Positions 48,820 through 57,608 of a stretch of DNA of 64,000 bases are shown here, piece after piece. The DNA is from Lichenihabitans psoromatis. GTDB lineage: Bacteria > Pseudomonadota > Alphaproteobacteria > Rhizobiales > Beijerinckiaceae. Every line of letters starts with the position of its first letter. The first letter of the stretch is position 1. The notes below the pieces were generated by a model, which saw only the letters and a program-made list of their open reading frames with translations, had not been told where the DNA came from and did no database searches. Made by a program: the position numbers and the translations under genes. Location: assembly GCF_004323635.1 (NCBI RefSeq), contig NZ_CP036515.1, positions 2,729,501 through 2,793,500 of the forward strand, given 5' to 3'.

Positions 48820-49950
48820 TCAGCTTGCATTGTCGGCGGGAGGGCGTCGGTCCTGCAGCATCGGCTCTTGGGTGGGCGCCTCGTAGCCGATGCGGCCGTG
48901 CACCAGATCGTGGATGAAACCAAGCTTGTCGACGACCGTCGGTGACAGCACGAAGGGGTAGAAGTCGGCTTGGCCCATGCTCCGATTGAGGCTGTTGACC
49001 GCGAAGGTGAGCGGGAGCCACGCATCGATCAAAGCATTCACGGTTTTGGCGAATTGCGGTTCGAAGTCGATGTCGGTCGACAATTGCTCAGCATGGGTGA
49101 GGTGCCGCGGATGCACGACGATGCCGAACTCGCTGGCGGTTTCCAGCGTGTCGACGATATGCAGGTAATGCGCGAAGGTCTCGGCGAAGTCCTCCCAAGG
49201 ATGGCTCGTCGCATAGGCGCTGACGTAGCGCTGCCGCCAATCGGTCGGTGCTCCATCTTTGTAGTGACGCTTCAACGCCTCGCCGTAGTCGGGGCTTTCG
49301 TCGCCGAAAACGATGCTGAACGCATGATGCGCGGGGGCGTCGCGCACCAGCCGATCCCAATACCAATGCCCGATCTCATGGCGAAAATGGCCGAGCAGGG
49401 TGCGATACGGCTCATGCATCGTATTCCGGCGACGCTCGCGCTCGGCATCGTCGGCTTCGGCGATGTTGATCGTGATCATGCCGTCGGTATGGCCGGTGAA
49501 GATCTTCTTATTGGCATCCGTGTCTTCGAGGAAGTTGAAGCCGAGTCCCTCCTTCGGATCCTCGACGCGCGTGACGAGCGGAAGGTTGAGCTCCATCAGC
49601 GTGTAGAAGAGACGGTGCTTGGCAAGCTCCATCAGCCGCCAATGTTTGAGGTTCTGGCCGAGCGCGAGATCGGGAATGAGGTGATTGTGCCGGCAGGCGG
49701 CGCAAAAACGCTCCGTCGCGTCAGCGTGGATGAGCCAGTTACAGGCTTTTTGCTCGGCGTTTTCGCAGAAGCGGAATTGTCGGTTCGGTTGGCCGCCGAT
49801 GTGCCAGAGGGGCGCTTCATTGGCCGATTGCTCGAGCGCCGCCAGCCATTGCTCGCTCGCGATATAGCCAAGCCGGTGATGACAGCGTTCGCAACGCGTA
49901 TTCTCGAAGTAGAGCGCCTGGCCGCACATCTGACATTCGAAAAGTTTCAA
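48820..49950 (-). CDS. putative zinc-binding metallopeptidase with zinc ribbon
   Basis: The 376-residue product opens with zinc-ribbon cysteines in LKLFECQMCGQALYFENTRCERC, with another pair further on (FCENAEQKACNWL and RFCAACRHN). The metallopeptidase part has HEIGHWYWDRL with the HExxH zinc site and the later Glu in PWEDFAETFAHYLHIVDTLE. This matches the Peptidase_Mx-type family, whose substrate is unknown. I chose the TTG at 49950 because the family starts at K-L-F-x-C; the longer open frame would overlap mipZ by 38 bases. Upstream of the TTG no strong ribosome-binding site is visible. Confidence 0.8.
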   Translation of the reverse strand: MKLFECQMCGQALYFENTRCERCHHRLGYIASEQWLAALEQSANEAPLWHIGGQPNRQFRFCENAEQKACNWLIHADATERFCAACRHNHLIPDLALGQNLKHWRLMELAKHRLFYTLMELNLPLVTRVEDPKEGLGFNFLEDTDANKKIFTGHTDGMITINIAEADDAERERRRNTMHEPYRTLLGHFRHEIGHWYWDRLVRDAPAHHAFSIVFGDESPDYGEALKRHYKDGAPTDWRQRYVSAYATSHPWEDFAETFAHYLHIVDTLETASEFGIVVHPRHLTHAEQLSTDIDFEPQFAKTVNALIDAWLPLTFAVNSLNRSMGQADFYPFVLSPTVVDKLGFIHDLVHGRIGYEAPTQEPMLQDRRPPADNAS

Positions 49951-50068
49951 GCGCGCGCTCGTTGCTGTGCCGCTTCGTTGATCTCGCAACAGACGAGACC
50001 ATCGGCATATCGGACCGTTGCACAACATGAAGCGAACGCATCGGTCAACGGATTGATCCGTCCGCAAC

Positions 50069-51025
50069 TCACCCCTGCATGTCGCGTCCGGCCGCAAGAT
50101 CGGCATAATAGGCGGAAAGGCGCTCGAACCAGAGATGCCGCGCCTCGAGATGCGCCATGCCTGGTACCCGCTCCGGCAGTCGCAGCGTCTCGATAAGCGA
50201 CATGATCTCTTGCCGCGCCGCCAACTGCGAGCCGGTGAGGACGCCTGTCTTCGTCGCGGCCTCGATCGGATCGAGCGCCGTCAGGCCGATCGGAAATAAT
50301 TCCCGGAAAATGACGCGGTCGTGCAGACCCTCGGCGGTGCGGAACAGAAGTTCCGGCGCGAGCTTGCCGAGGCTGATGGCGATCTGGCGGGCATTGTTCG
50401 ATTGCAACGAGGCGATGCGATTCCGAACCAGGACCCAATCGATCAGGCCCGCATCGGCTTGTCGGCGCTTCCGCCGCGCGTCGAGCACGAGGTCGGCATA
50501 ATGGGCGATCATACCGCGTCGCGCCCGATCGTGATGCACGCGGGAGAAGACGTCGATGTCGATGTAGCTGTCGTTCATCGGCGACACGAGCGTGTCGGCG
50601 AGCGAATGGGCGAGCCGCATCAGGTAGCTGTCGCTCGCCGGCGTATCGACCACGACGAATTCGTAATCATGCTCGATTTGAGTGATGGCGTCCGCGAAGC
50701 CGGCAAATTCGCGTGTCTCGTTCTCGATCACGTCGGCCGTCGTGGCGCGGTCGAGCGCATGATGAAACGGCATCTCGATGTCGCGGCCCCCGGCGCTGGC
50801 CCACGATTGCCGGTTTTCCAAAAATCGGGTCAGCGTGCGCTGACGTGTGTCGAGATCGATCGAGGCCACGCGATAGCCGGCCTTCAGCAATGCGATCGTC
50901 AGATGGATCGACAGAGTCGATTTACCCGTGCCGCCTTTTTCATTGGCCACGACGATAACATGGGCGCTGCGTAAATCGGGGTGGTCGTCATCGATCGCCA
51001 TACTGGTCCGAATCTTCTTACTCAC
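50069..51025 (-). CDS. mipZ: division-plane positioning ATPase MipZ
   Basis: MipZ is a ParA-type ATPase that forms a gradient from the ParB-bound chromosomal origin and keeps FtsZ at midcell in Alphaproteobacteria. The 318-residue product has the deviant Walker A NEKGGTGKSTLSIHL at about 28-42, VASIDLDTRQRTLTRFLENR, and Walker B FVVVDTPASDSYLMRLAHSLADTLVSPMNDSYIDIDVF (read in parts). These segments match MipZ rather than ParA or MinD. The start is preceded by a polar segment of about 20 residues. Confidence 0.9.
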   Translation of the reverse strand: MSKKIRTSMAIDDDHPDLRSAHVIVVANEKGGTGKSTLSIHLTIALLKAGYRVASIDLDTRQRTLTRFLENRQSWASAGGRDIEMPFHHALDRATTADVIENETREFAGFADAITQIEHDYEFVVVDTPASDSYLMRLAHSLADTLVSPMNDSYIDIDVFSRVHHDRARRGMIAHYADLVLDARRKRRQADAGLIDWVLVRNRIASLQSNNARQIAISLGKLAPELLFRTAEGLHDRVIFRELFPIGLTALDPIEAATKTGVLTGSQLAARQEIMSLIETLRLPERVPGMAHLEARHLWFERLSAYYADLAAGRDMQG

Positions 51026-51125
51026 CCCACCTGCATTGTGGCGAGATCATCCTCCCCTGCCTAGCAGGCGAAAAGGCGCGGCCGTCATGTCCAAAAGTTG
51101 TGAGCCGGCCATTGTGCCGTCATGA

Positions 51126-52331
51126 TCATGCGTCAGCCGCTGGTTTTCCATAGAGCCAGTCGTATCGATCCAGCATGCGTCGTTGCCCCATGGACCGCAT
51201 CGCGAGATCACGCGCCATCCCGGCGACGGCCCCGAAATGGTAGACGGACCCTTGCCGCCGCGACTCGCGCTGCACGCGATCGGCCTTGGCGTGGCGCAGC
51301 CGCTCGTAGGCCGCAAAGGTCGCAGGGGTATCCGACGGATGGCGGGCGGCTGCCAGCCCGAGGGCCCATCCATCCTCGATCGCGCCGGCAGCACCCTGCG
51401 CCAGAAACGGAAGTGCCGGATGCGCAGCATCGCCCACCAATGTGATCGGTCCGGTCGACCAGCGAGCAAGGGGAGGTCGGTCGAATAACGGCCAGATCCG
51501 CCAGTCCGGAGCCGCCTCGATCAGGTCGCGAGCCTCACGGCTCCAAGCCGCAAAAGGTTTCTTCAGCCGAGCGGAGTCGCCGCGCACCGTCCAAAGACTC
51601 GGCGCGGCCTCCGATCCCTCCCACCTGTCGGCGACGATCGCCACCACATTGATGAGCGCGCCGCCGCGCACGGGATAATGAACGAGATGGGCGTCGGAGC
51701 CGAGCCACAGGTTGGTGGCCGACGCACGAGCGAAGGCCGGCGCCTCTGCGGCGGGCACCAACGTCCGCCAGGCGATCCGTCCAGCATAGGTCCGATCATC
51801 GCCCCGGTCTGCTGCGAGCCTCGATCGGATCGAGGATCGTAGGCCGTCGGCGCCGATCAAGCCATCCGACGCTATGGATCGATTGTGCCCCTCGCTCGAC
51901 AGGTTTGCGATGACGGTCCCACCATCGACCGCGAATGATGTTACGGACTGACCCGTTTCGATTGTGATCGACGGATGCGCCCAAACGGCTTCCAGCAGAG
52001 CAGCCTGGAGATCGGCCCGATGAATGACCAGGAGCGGGGCGCCATACCGCGCTTCCGCTGCGGCGCCGAATGGAAGATCGACGATGGTCGCGCCATCCCG
52101 CCCGCGCCTGATCCGCAGCCGGTCGGGCCGGACCGCGGTCTCTCGCAAGCGCTCCAACAGGCCGAGGTCGGCCATCACGCGCGTCGCGTTAGGGGGGAGT
52201 TGCAAACCCGCACCCGCTTCATGCAACTCGGGCGCCCGGTCGAAGACGGAGATCTTCGTGCCGTGTCGGGCCAGTGACAAAGCTGCGGTCAGCCCCGCGA
52301 TCCCGGCCCCGGCCATAACGACATGACGCAT
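51126..52331 (-). CDS. FAD-dependent aromatic-ring monooxygenase-like protein
   Basis: The 401-residue product belongs to the p-hydroxybenzoate hydroxylase group. FAD binding is shown by VVMAGAGIAGLTAALSLARHG at the N-terminus, the GADGLRSSIRSRL motif, and GDAAHPALPFLAQGAAGAIEDGWALG near residue 300. Salicylate-type hydroxylases are close relatives. The ATG at 52331 starts exactly at the FAD motif; the upstream open frame is not protein-like. It follows the zf-CHCC gene by 22 bases on the same strand. Substrate unknown. Confidence 0.88.
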   Translation of the reverse strand: MRHVVMAGAGIAGLTAALSLARHGTKISVFDRAPELHEAGAGLQLPPNATRVMADLGLLERLRETAVRPDRLRIRRGRDGATIVDLPFGAAAEARYGAPLLVIHRADLQAALLEAVWAHPSITIETGQSVTSFAVDGGTVIANLSSEGHNRSIASDGLIGADGLRSSIRSRLAADRGDDRTYAGRIAWRTLVPAAEAPAFARASATNLWLGSDAHLVHYPVRGGALINVVAIVADRWEGSEAAPSLWTVRGDSARLKKPFAAWSREARDLIEAAPDWRIWPLFDRPPLARWSTGPITLVGDAAHPALPFLAQGAAGAIEDGWALGLAAARHPSDTPATFAAYERLRHAKADRVQRESRRQGSVYHFGAVAGMARDLAMRSMGQRRMLDRYDWLYGKPAADA

Positions 52332-52353
52332 GGTTGGGGCTCGGGCTGGCGTG

Positions 52354-52602
52354 TCAGGGGGCGGTGTCGGGGTTGAACTCGCATTCGGCTGGTGAGCAGC
52401 CGTGACCGAGCGACGCGACGAAGACGAAGCGGGTCGAGCAATACGGGCAGACCGCGTCGTCGCTATCGCCCATGTCGATATAGACATGCGGATGGTCGAA
52501 GGGCGGCAAGGCGCCGGTGCACATGAATTCGTGTACGCCGATCCGGATGACCGGAACACCCGGCTGATTGTGGAAATGCGGGGTCGTGAAATGGGCGGCC
52601 AT
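52354..52602 (-). CDS. zinc-finger (zf-CHCC) domain protein
   Basis: The 82-residue product has the zf-CHCC pattern: VHEFMCTGALPPFDHPHVYIDMG, then CPYCSTRFVF, with the Cys, His and two Cys that bind zinc. Proteins with this domain include the NDUFS6-like subunit of respiratory complex I and stand-alone forms. The gene is upstream of the monooxygenase gene and divergent from the hydrolase gene at 52758. Whether it is a complex I accessory subunit cannot be told from sequence. Confidence 0.82.
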   Translation of the reverse strand: MAAHFTTPHFHNQPGVPVIRIGVHEFMCTGALPPFDHPHVYIDMGDSDDAVCPYCSTRFVFVASLGHGCSPAECEFNPDTAP

Positions 52603-52757
52603 TGCGTATCCGGCGGTTATGGTTCGGGCGTCGAAGCCAAGATCCCTTTCCGCAACATTCGTCGCGGAATACTGGACGGGCGAGCGGCCGCACCATATGC
52701 GGACGCGGCAGCCTTGTGTAGGGCAAAACTACATGGCTCCTCAGCGCGGGATAGAGC

Positions 52758-53537
52758 ATGGATCATTTTGACTCGGCGGGCCTTCGCATCGCCTATCTGG
52801 ATGCGGCTCCCTCTCCGGAGATCGCCAGCCCGGTGGGGGCCGACACGGTGGTGCTGGTGCATGGCTTCGCGTCGAATCATGGGGTCAACTGGGTCAATCC
52901 GGGTTGGGTCAAGACGCTGACGGACGCCGGCTATCGCGTTCTCGCGCTCGACAATCGCGGCCATGGGCAGAGCGATAAGCCGCATGAGCCGGCCGCCTAC
53001 GCGACCCCCCTGATGGCCGACGATGTCGCGCGCCTGCTCAACCATTGCGGCATCGAGCAGGCCGACGTGATGGGCTACTCGATGGGCGCGCGGATCACCG
53101 CGTTTCTGGCGCTCGGCCATCCGCATCGGGTTCGATCGATCATCCTGGGTGGTCTCGGGCACCATCTCGTCGACGGCGCGAGCCTGCCGCCGCATATCGC
53201 CGATGCCATGGAGGCCGCGAGCCTCGACGACCTGACCGATCCGACACAACGGATGTTTCGGCGCTTTGCCGACCAGAACGGCAACGACCGGATTGCCCTT
53301 GCGGCCTGTATTCGGGGCACACGCCAGGTGCTGTCCGCGGCCGAACTCGGCACGATCGGCTGCCCCGCTCTCGTGGCGGTCGGCAGCACCGATCACATCG
53401 CCGGCGACCCGCATGCGCTGGCGGCTTTGCTGCCGGCTGGCGAAGCTTTGGTGATTCCCGATCGGGACCATAATTTCGCGGTGGGCGATAAGGTGTATAA
53501 GCGCGGGGCTCTGGCGTTCCTCGCCGCGCGGTCCTGA
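52758..53537 (+). CDS. alpha/beta-fold hydrolase
   Basis: The 259-residue product has the complete triad of the alpha/beta hydrolase fold: Ser in MGYSMGAR, Asp in VAVGSTDHIAGD, and His in IPDRDHNFAVGD. The oxyanion-hole region is VLVHGFASNHGVNW. It lacks a signal peptide. Such proteins are esterases, lipases or haloalkane dehalogenases; the substrate is not identifiable. It starts about 150 bases upstream of, and divergent from, the zf-CHCC gene. Confidence 0.87.
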   Translation: MDHFDSAGLRIAYLDAAPSPEIASPVGADTVVLVHGFASNHGVNWVNPGWVKTLTDAGYRVLALDNRGHGQSDKPHEPAAYATPLMADDVARLLNHCGIEQADVMGYSMGARITAFLALGHPHRVRSIILGGLGHHLVDGASLPPHIADAMEAASLDDLTDPTQRMFRRFADQNGNDRIALAACIRGTRQVLSAAELGTIGCPALVAVGSTDHIAGDPHALAALLPAGEALVIPDRDHNFAVGDKVYKRGALAFLAARS

Positions 53538-53630
53538 GTGGTGAGACGCATCCCGGAGGGGGCTTGCGCCCACGGGTCAGAACCGTATTTGTAAGGGCAA
53601 CAGGCGGTCCGATGATCGCGAGGAGTTGTC

Positions 53631-54464
53631 ATGGATCAGCGCTCGAGCGCCAAGGTGATCGGCCTTCCCGGGACCGATCCTCTCTTCGACCGCGTCAGAA
53701 ACGAGGCGGAAGCCGTGCTCCGCAACGAGCCGGAACTCGCAGGGTTGATGCTGTCGACCGTGCTCAATCACGACGACCTGGCGGGGGCGGTGGTGCATCG
53801 CATCGCGGCGCGGCTCGATCATCCTGACGTGCCGGGAACGCTGTTGCGGCAAGTCTTTACCGACCTTGTCACCAGCGCCGGATTACAGGAGGCCTTCGCG
53901 GCCGATCTTCTTGCGGTCGCCGAGCGTGATCCGGCCTGCACCAAGCTCATCCAGCCTTTGCTCTATTTCAAAGGGTTCCACGCCATCCAGACGCACCGCA
54001 TGGCGCATGCATTGTGGAAGGCCGGCCGCCAGGATCTCGCTCTTTACATTCAGAGTCGGTCGTCGAGCGTGTTTCAAACCGACATCCATCCCGCCGCCGT
54101 GATCGGCAAGGGCCTGTTCCTCGATCATGCGACCGGTCTGGTCGTCGGCTCGACTGCCGTGATCGAGGATGATGTCTCGATGCTGCAGGACGTGACGCTC
54201 GGGGGCACCGGCAAGCAGAGCGGCGATCGGCATCCGAAAATTCGTCATGGCGTGTTGATCGGCGCAGGCGCCAAGGTGCTCGGCAATATTGAGGTCGGCC
54301 ATTGCTCGCGAGTCGCGGCCGGTTCGGTCGTGCTCCAACCCGTTCCGCCGAAGACCACCGTCGCGGGTGTGCCGGCTCGGGTCGTCGGCGAAGCCGGATG
54401 TGCGGAGCCGGCGCGTTCGATGGAGCAGCGGCTGCAGAAACTCGATCGCGGAGGCGACGCTTGA
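53631..54464 (+). CDS. cysE: serine O-acetyltransferase
   Basis: CysE acetylates serine with acetyl-CoA, the first committed step of cysteine synthesis. The 277-residue product has the N-terminal helical domain NEPELAGLMLSTVLNHDDLAGAVVHRIAARLDHP, the linker FHAIQTHRMAHALWKAG, and left-handed beta-helix repeats from DIHPAAVIGKGLFLDHATGLVVG to VLGNIEVGHCSRVAAGSVVLQPVPPKTTVAGVPARVVG. The start has GAGGAG before it. A DUF3126-type gene follows, as in many Hyphomicrobiales. Confidence 0.95.
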   Translation: MDQRSSAKVIGLPGTDPLFDRVRNEAEAVLRNEPELAGLMLSTVLNHDDLAGAVVHRIAARLDHPDVPGTLLRQVFTDLVTSAGLQEAFAADLLAVAERDPACTKLIQPLLYFKGFHAIQTHRMAHALWKAGRQDLALYIQSRSSSVFQTDIHPAAVIGKGLFLDHATGLVVGSTAVIEDDVSMLQDVTLGGTGKQSGDRHPKIRHGVLIGAGAKVLGNIEVGHCSRVAAGSVVLQPVPPKTTVAGVPARVVGEAGCAEPARSMEQRLQKLDRGGDA

Positions 54465-54465
54465 T

Positions 54466-54481
54466 CTGCCGAGAACGGCAG
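54466..54481 (+). terminator. short hairpin after cysE
   Basis: CTGCCG-AGAA-CGGCAG forms a 6-bp stem with a tetraloop starting two bases after the cysE stop codon. No T-run follows, so its effect as a terminator is doubtful. Confidence 0.35.
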
Positions 54482-54546
54482 GCTGGCGGCCTCGCGTCGA
54501 TCGGCCTATAGGCACCACGACGGCATGTCGGCGCGTCGATCGATCG

Positions 54547-54560
54547 GGACTCGCGAGTCC
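54547..54560. promoter_or_regulatory. 14-bp perfect palindrome upstream of the DUF3126-type gene
   Basis: GGACTCG is followed by its exact reverse complement CGAGTCC, 41 bases before the start codon of the next gene. It may be an operator or a small hairpin. Confidence 0.35.
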
Positions 54561-54601
54561 TCCACCGCCGATATCGGCCCAACGCGATCCGGGGGATCAT
54601 C

Positions 54602-54997
54602 TTGAACAAGACCGAACTGCATCAGTTGCAGGACTATCTGCGTGGCATCCTGGGCAATACGGGCCTGAAGGTCACGCAACACGCCAAGGAGGACGGCGCC
54701 GCCGACGTCGCACTGGGTGAGCGCAAGATCGGCAAGCTCGTGGTCGACGACGAGGACGGCGACCGCTCTTTTTCGTTTGAAATGAAGATCCCGGTGCAGC
54801 GGCCGGCGATCGAAGAATATCTGCGGCTGCTCTTCGAAAATCCGAAGCTGAAGGTGATGGCGCGCGCCAAGAAGACCGACTCGGTCGAACTCAATTCGGG
54901 CAGCGACTTTCTCGGCATCGTCTCGGCCGATGATCCGAAGGGCAATTCCTACACGTTTCAGATGGCGATCCTCGACTACGATCTCGAAGAGCGCTGA
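54602..54997 (+). CDS. DUF3126-type protein with internal duplication
   Basis: The 131-residue product starts with TTG, preceded by GGGGGA. Its N- and C-terminal halves repeat the same pattern: QDYLRGILGNTGLKV with SFSFEMKIPV at about 10-65, and EEYLRLLFENPKLKV with SYTFQMAILDYDLEE at about 70-130. The second half matches DUF3126, which is usually a single unit of about 70 residues in a small gene after cysE. The first half has lost identity but keeps the same order. The function of DUF3126 is unknown. The location beside cysE is typical. Confidence 0.75.
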   Translation: MNKTELHQLQDYLRGILGNTGLKVTQHAKEDGAADVALGERKIGKLVVDDEDGDRSFSFEMKIPVQRPAIEEYLRLLFENPKLKVMARAKKTDSVELNSGSDFLGIVSADDPKGNSYTFQMAILDYDLEER

Positions 54998-55011
54998 GGC
55001 CTGCCTGCTCG

Positions 55012-55065
55012 GGCCTGCCGCATTTAGGCGGCCTGCTGCATCTTTGCGGCCTGCCGTATTTTGGC
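55012..55065 (+). repeat. three imperfect 18-bp tandem repeats
   Basis: Three units (55012-55029, 55030-55047, 55048-55065) share the core GGCCTGCYGYAT and end with a TTTxGGC or similar stretch. A partial fourth unit runs into the stop codon of the PilZ gene at 55069. Confidence 0.85.
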
Positions 55066-55068
55066 GGC

Positions 55069-55704
55069 CTAGAGAACGATGTGTTCGTCGAACGTGTCGA
55101 TCGGGAGCAGCGCGTCGAATTCGATTCCGAGGCATCCCGCAGACGCCCGCACGACCCGTCCACGGGTATTGCCGATCGACACCGTTGCGCCTATCGCTGG
55201 CCGGATGTCGCATTGAAGCGCGGCTCCGGAGAGCGACACGTCCAGGAGTCGCGCCGGCATCGTCTTGACATCCTGAGTCGTAACAGTGGTACGACCGAGC
55301 CGTGGAACGATGCGGATGTGACGTCGCCCGTCCAGCAAGCCGAGTGCTTGCCGGTTAGCCAGCCACGTCAATTGTTCGGCGAGCTTCTCCCGCCGAACCA
55401 GCGGCACACTGATCTGGATCGCGAAACCGGTTTCGGTCAGGCGTGCGATGACGCCCTCGACGCGGCCGATCTGATCGAGGTGGCAGACCACCCGGTCCCC
55501 CGTGATGCCCTTGACGGCAGCCACCAGCGACGCCCCGCCCGGTGACATGTCGATGGCTTGGCACGGATATTCCTGCCGGTCCCCGAGCATGTAACGCCCG
55601 AGCAGTTGCACCCGCACGCGTTGATGGCGGCGACGCTCCGCGCCGGGTGGCGTCACACCACGGGACGCGGACTGAAACAGGGCAGGGGCATGCGCAATCG
55701 TCAT
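55069..55704 (-). CDS. protein with two PilZ domains
   Basis: PilZ domains bind c-di-GMP. The 211-residue product has two copies. The first has RRRHQR at about 24-29 and DMSPGG at 52-57. The second has RRHIR at about 127-131 and DVSLSG at 155-160. Both keep the R-x3-R and D/N-x-S-x2-G pattern, the second with the Arg spacing slightly altered. No other domain is evident. It is downstream of the PAS_5 gene on the same strand (50 bases apart), and two EAL proteins in this window could lower the c-di-GMP it senses. Confidence 0.87.
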   Translation of the reverse strand: MTIAHAPALFQSASRGVTPPGAERRRHQRVRVQLLGRYMLGDRQEYPCQAIDMSPGGASLVAAVKGITGDRVVCHLDQIGRVEGVIARLTETGFAIQISVPLVRREKLAEQLTWLANRQALGLLDGRRHIRIVPRLGRTTVTTQDVKTMPARLLDVSLSGAALQCDIRPAIGATVSIGNTRGRVVRASAGCLGIEFDALLPIDTFDEHIVL

Positions 55705-55754
55705 GCGACGACCATCACGGATTTTTGGTTAACGACCGGTAAGCGCGACCCGTG

Positions 55755-56393
55755 TCAGCCGGCGCGGCGGTCTCCGCCCGCTGCCCTGCCGCCCTGGTGG
55801 AGCACGAGATAGCCGTAGCGTTTCGGCGGTTCATTGCGGACGACGGGCTTCGGGGGGGCCGGCTCGAGTTGGTCGAGCGTGAAAGCCGCTCGCTCGATTT
55901 CGAGAAGACGCAGAGAGCGCAACGACAGGTAGTTGACCGGCGACAGCCCGAGCCACGACGGGATCGTGAGCGGTGCGATGCAACCGAGCAGCCGGGCATG
56001 CGCGCGGCCGTTATGACGAAGCGGCAGGAGCAGCATCTCAAGCTCGATCTGCGATTGATCCTCTGGTCCGGCCGCCAAGCCGGCGACCGCAGGCGATCCG
56101 TCATCGAGCACGCCGAACAGCACGCTCAGCATGGTGCTTCGATCGAACCTGTCCCACAAGCTCAGCCAGGACCGGCCCTTCAACTCGTCCAGAAACAGGG
56201 CATTCATCCGCGTGCCGGACAGCCGGATTGGAAAAATCGGAGTTCCGGTTGGCGTGTCGACTTCGAGGATAAACGTGTCCGACAAGATCCCACGGATGGC
56301 CGCGGGGTCGATCTCGCCGCGTTCGGGAGCCGTGCGGCCGCCGCGCAAAGTGTTCCAGTAAGCGTAGAGCTCCTGTGAAACGGCATGTATCAT
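55755..56393 (-). CDS. PAS_5-domain protein
   Basis: The 212-residue product matches the PAS_5 family of Alphaproteobacteria: LYAYWNTLRGGRTAPERGEIDPAAIRGILSDTFILEVDTP at the start, with IFPIRLSGTRMNALFLDELKGRSWLSLW after it. The N-terminal Trp-Arg region is the hallmark. The C-terminal 40 residues are unstructured. PAS_5 genes often sit next to PilZ genes, and here the PilZ gene is directly downstream. The ligand is unknown. A 24-bp inverted repeat lies before its start. Confidence 0.83.
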   Translation of the reverse strand: MIHAVSQELYAYWNTLRGGRTAPERGEIDPAAIRGILSDTFILEVDTPTGTPIFPIRLSGTRMNALFLDELKGRSWLSLWDRFDRSTMLSVLFGVLDDGSPAVAGLAAGPEDQSQIELEMLLLPLRHNGRAHARLLGCIAPLTIPSWLGLSPVNYLSLRSLRLLEIERAAFTLDQLEPAPPKPVVRNEPPKRYGYLVLHQGGRAAGGDRRAG

Positions 56394-56424
56394 TTAGAAC
56401 CCCGAGTATCGATTTGGTGCGGGT

Positions 56425-56448
56425 GCGTATCGGACGTGTCCAATACGC
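56425..56448 (-). promoter_or_regulatory. 24-bp inverted repeat upstream of the PAS_5 gene
   Basis: GCGTAT-C-GGAC-GT-GTCC-A-ATACGC forms 10 paired positions out of 11 in each arm. It lies 32-55 bases upstream of the PAS_5 start codon, where a promoter or operator would be expected. The opposite rhomboid gene starts 184 bases away. Confidence 0.55.
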
Positions 56449-56631
56449 GCCACATCGACCCTGTCTCGGGGTCCAAGCAGCATCAGCGATGCCACGCCGA
56501 TGGAAGCGGCGCCGGTCATGGTTTTGCTTCTGCTTCGACCATCGATCGCTTAAGTGTCGGGGGGCCGACGCGACGACGCAGGGGCCTCCGGCAACCCGAC
56601 ATAGCCGCTCGCTGCACCTCAAGGACCCGCA

Positions 56632-57510
56632 TTGAGTATCGACTCGCCCAAGCAACCCATTTTCCGTATTCCGATCTCGCTCGTGATCGTTTTCGGTGTC
56701 CTCGCCGTCATCCACCTCATTCGAACAAGCCTGCCAGAGATGGTCGATGCCGATGTGCTGGCACGGCTTGCTTTCGTACCGGGTCGGCTGACGCTCGCAT
56801 GGGATCCGGCCTGGGTGCTCGGCGGGGTCGCCGGTCTCGATCCCGACAGCGCTGCCGGGCAGACCCGTATCGAGGTCGCCCGCTTCTTTCTGGGGGATGG
56901 CTCGCTTCAGCCCTGGACGCTCCTGACCTATTCTTTGCTGCACGGAAACTGGACGCATCTCGGGCTGAACGGCATCTGGCTGCTAGCGTTCGGAACGCCA
57001 GTCGCGCGCCGCTTTGGGTCATGGCGGTTCGTATTATTCCTGTTGGGTGGCGCGCTCGCCGGCGCCATCGCGCATTATCTGGTGTTCCCGCGCGATCTGC
57101 AGCCACTCATCGGCGCCTCTGCGGCCGTATCGGGCTGCATGGCCGCGGCGCTTCGCTTCATGTTCCAGCCGGACCGACAACTCGGGGTCGGCGATCTCGG
57201 GCGGGACAGTATGGCCCTGGCGCGCCGCCCGATGGTTCCGTTGGGCCGCATGGTGCGCGACCGGCGTGCCATGACGTTTCTGGTCGTCTGGTTCGTGACC
57301 AATCTCGCGAGCGGTCTCGGCGCCGTCGCGATGGGGATCTCCGACGCGCCGATCGCGTGGCAGGCCCATATCGGCGGGTTTCTGTTCGGGCTCTTGGCGT
57401 TTCCGTTCTTCGATCCCGTCCGCACGACGATGACGATCGGAGATGTGACCTCCGCGACGGATGCAGGTCGCGCGGTCGACTCGGACGCCGAAGACCAGCA
57501 GCGCCCCTGA
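56632..57510 (+). CDS. rhomboid-family intramembrane serine protease
   Basis: The 292-residue product starts with TTG, with AAGGAC upstream. It has six or seven membrane segments. TYSLLHGNWTHLGLNGIWLLAFG carries the L1 loop and conserved His-Asn pattern of the rhomboids. GASAAVSG holds the catalytic Ser, and WQAHIGGFLFGLLAF the catalytic His. Rhomboids cut transmembrane helices within the membrane. The substrate is unknown. The C-terminal tail is polar and acidic. Confidence 0.9.
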   Translation: MSIDSPKQPIFRIPISLVIVFGVLAVIHLIRTSLPEMVDADVLARLAFVPGRLTLAWDPAWVLGGVAGLDPDSAAGQTRIEVARFFLGDGSLQPWTLLTYSLLHGNWTHLGLNGIWLLAFGTPVARRFGSWRFVLFLLGGALAGAIAHYLVFPRDLQPLIGASAAVSGCMAAALRFMFQPDRQLGVGDLGRDSMALARRPMVPLGRMVRDRRAMTFLVVWFVTNLASGLGAVAMGISDAPIAWQAHIGGFLFGLLAFPFFDPVRTTMTIGDVTSATDAGRAVDSDAEDQQRP

Positions 57511-57608
57511 TCAAGCCGCCCCTTGTGCCTGGCCACGAGCAGGATCATGCTGACGATCTTGCAGCAAGAGCTCTCAAGAGCCGCGACGCATCGCCAAGGG
57601 AGGTGACC

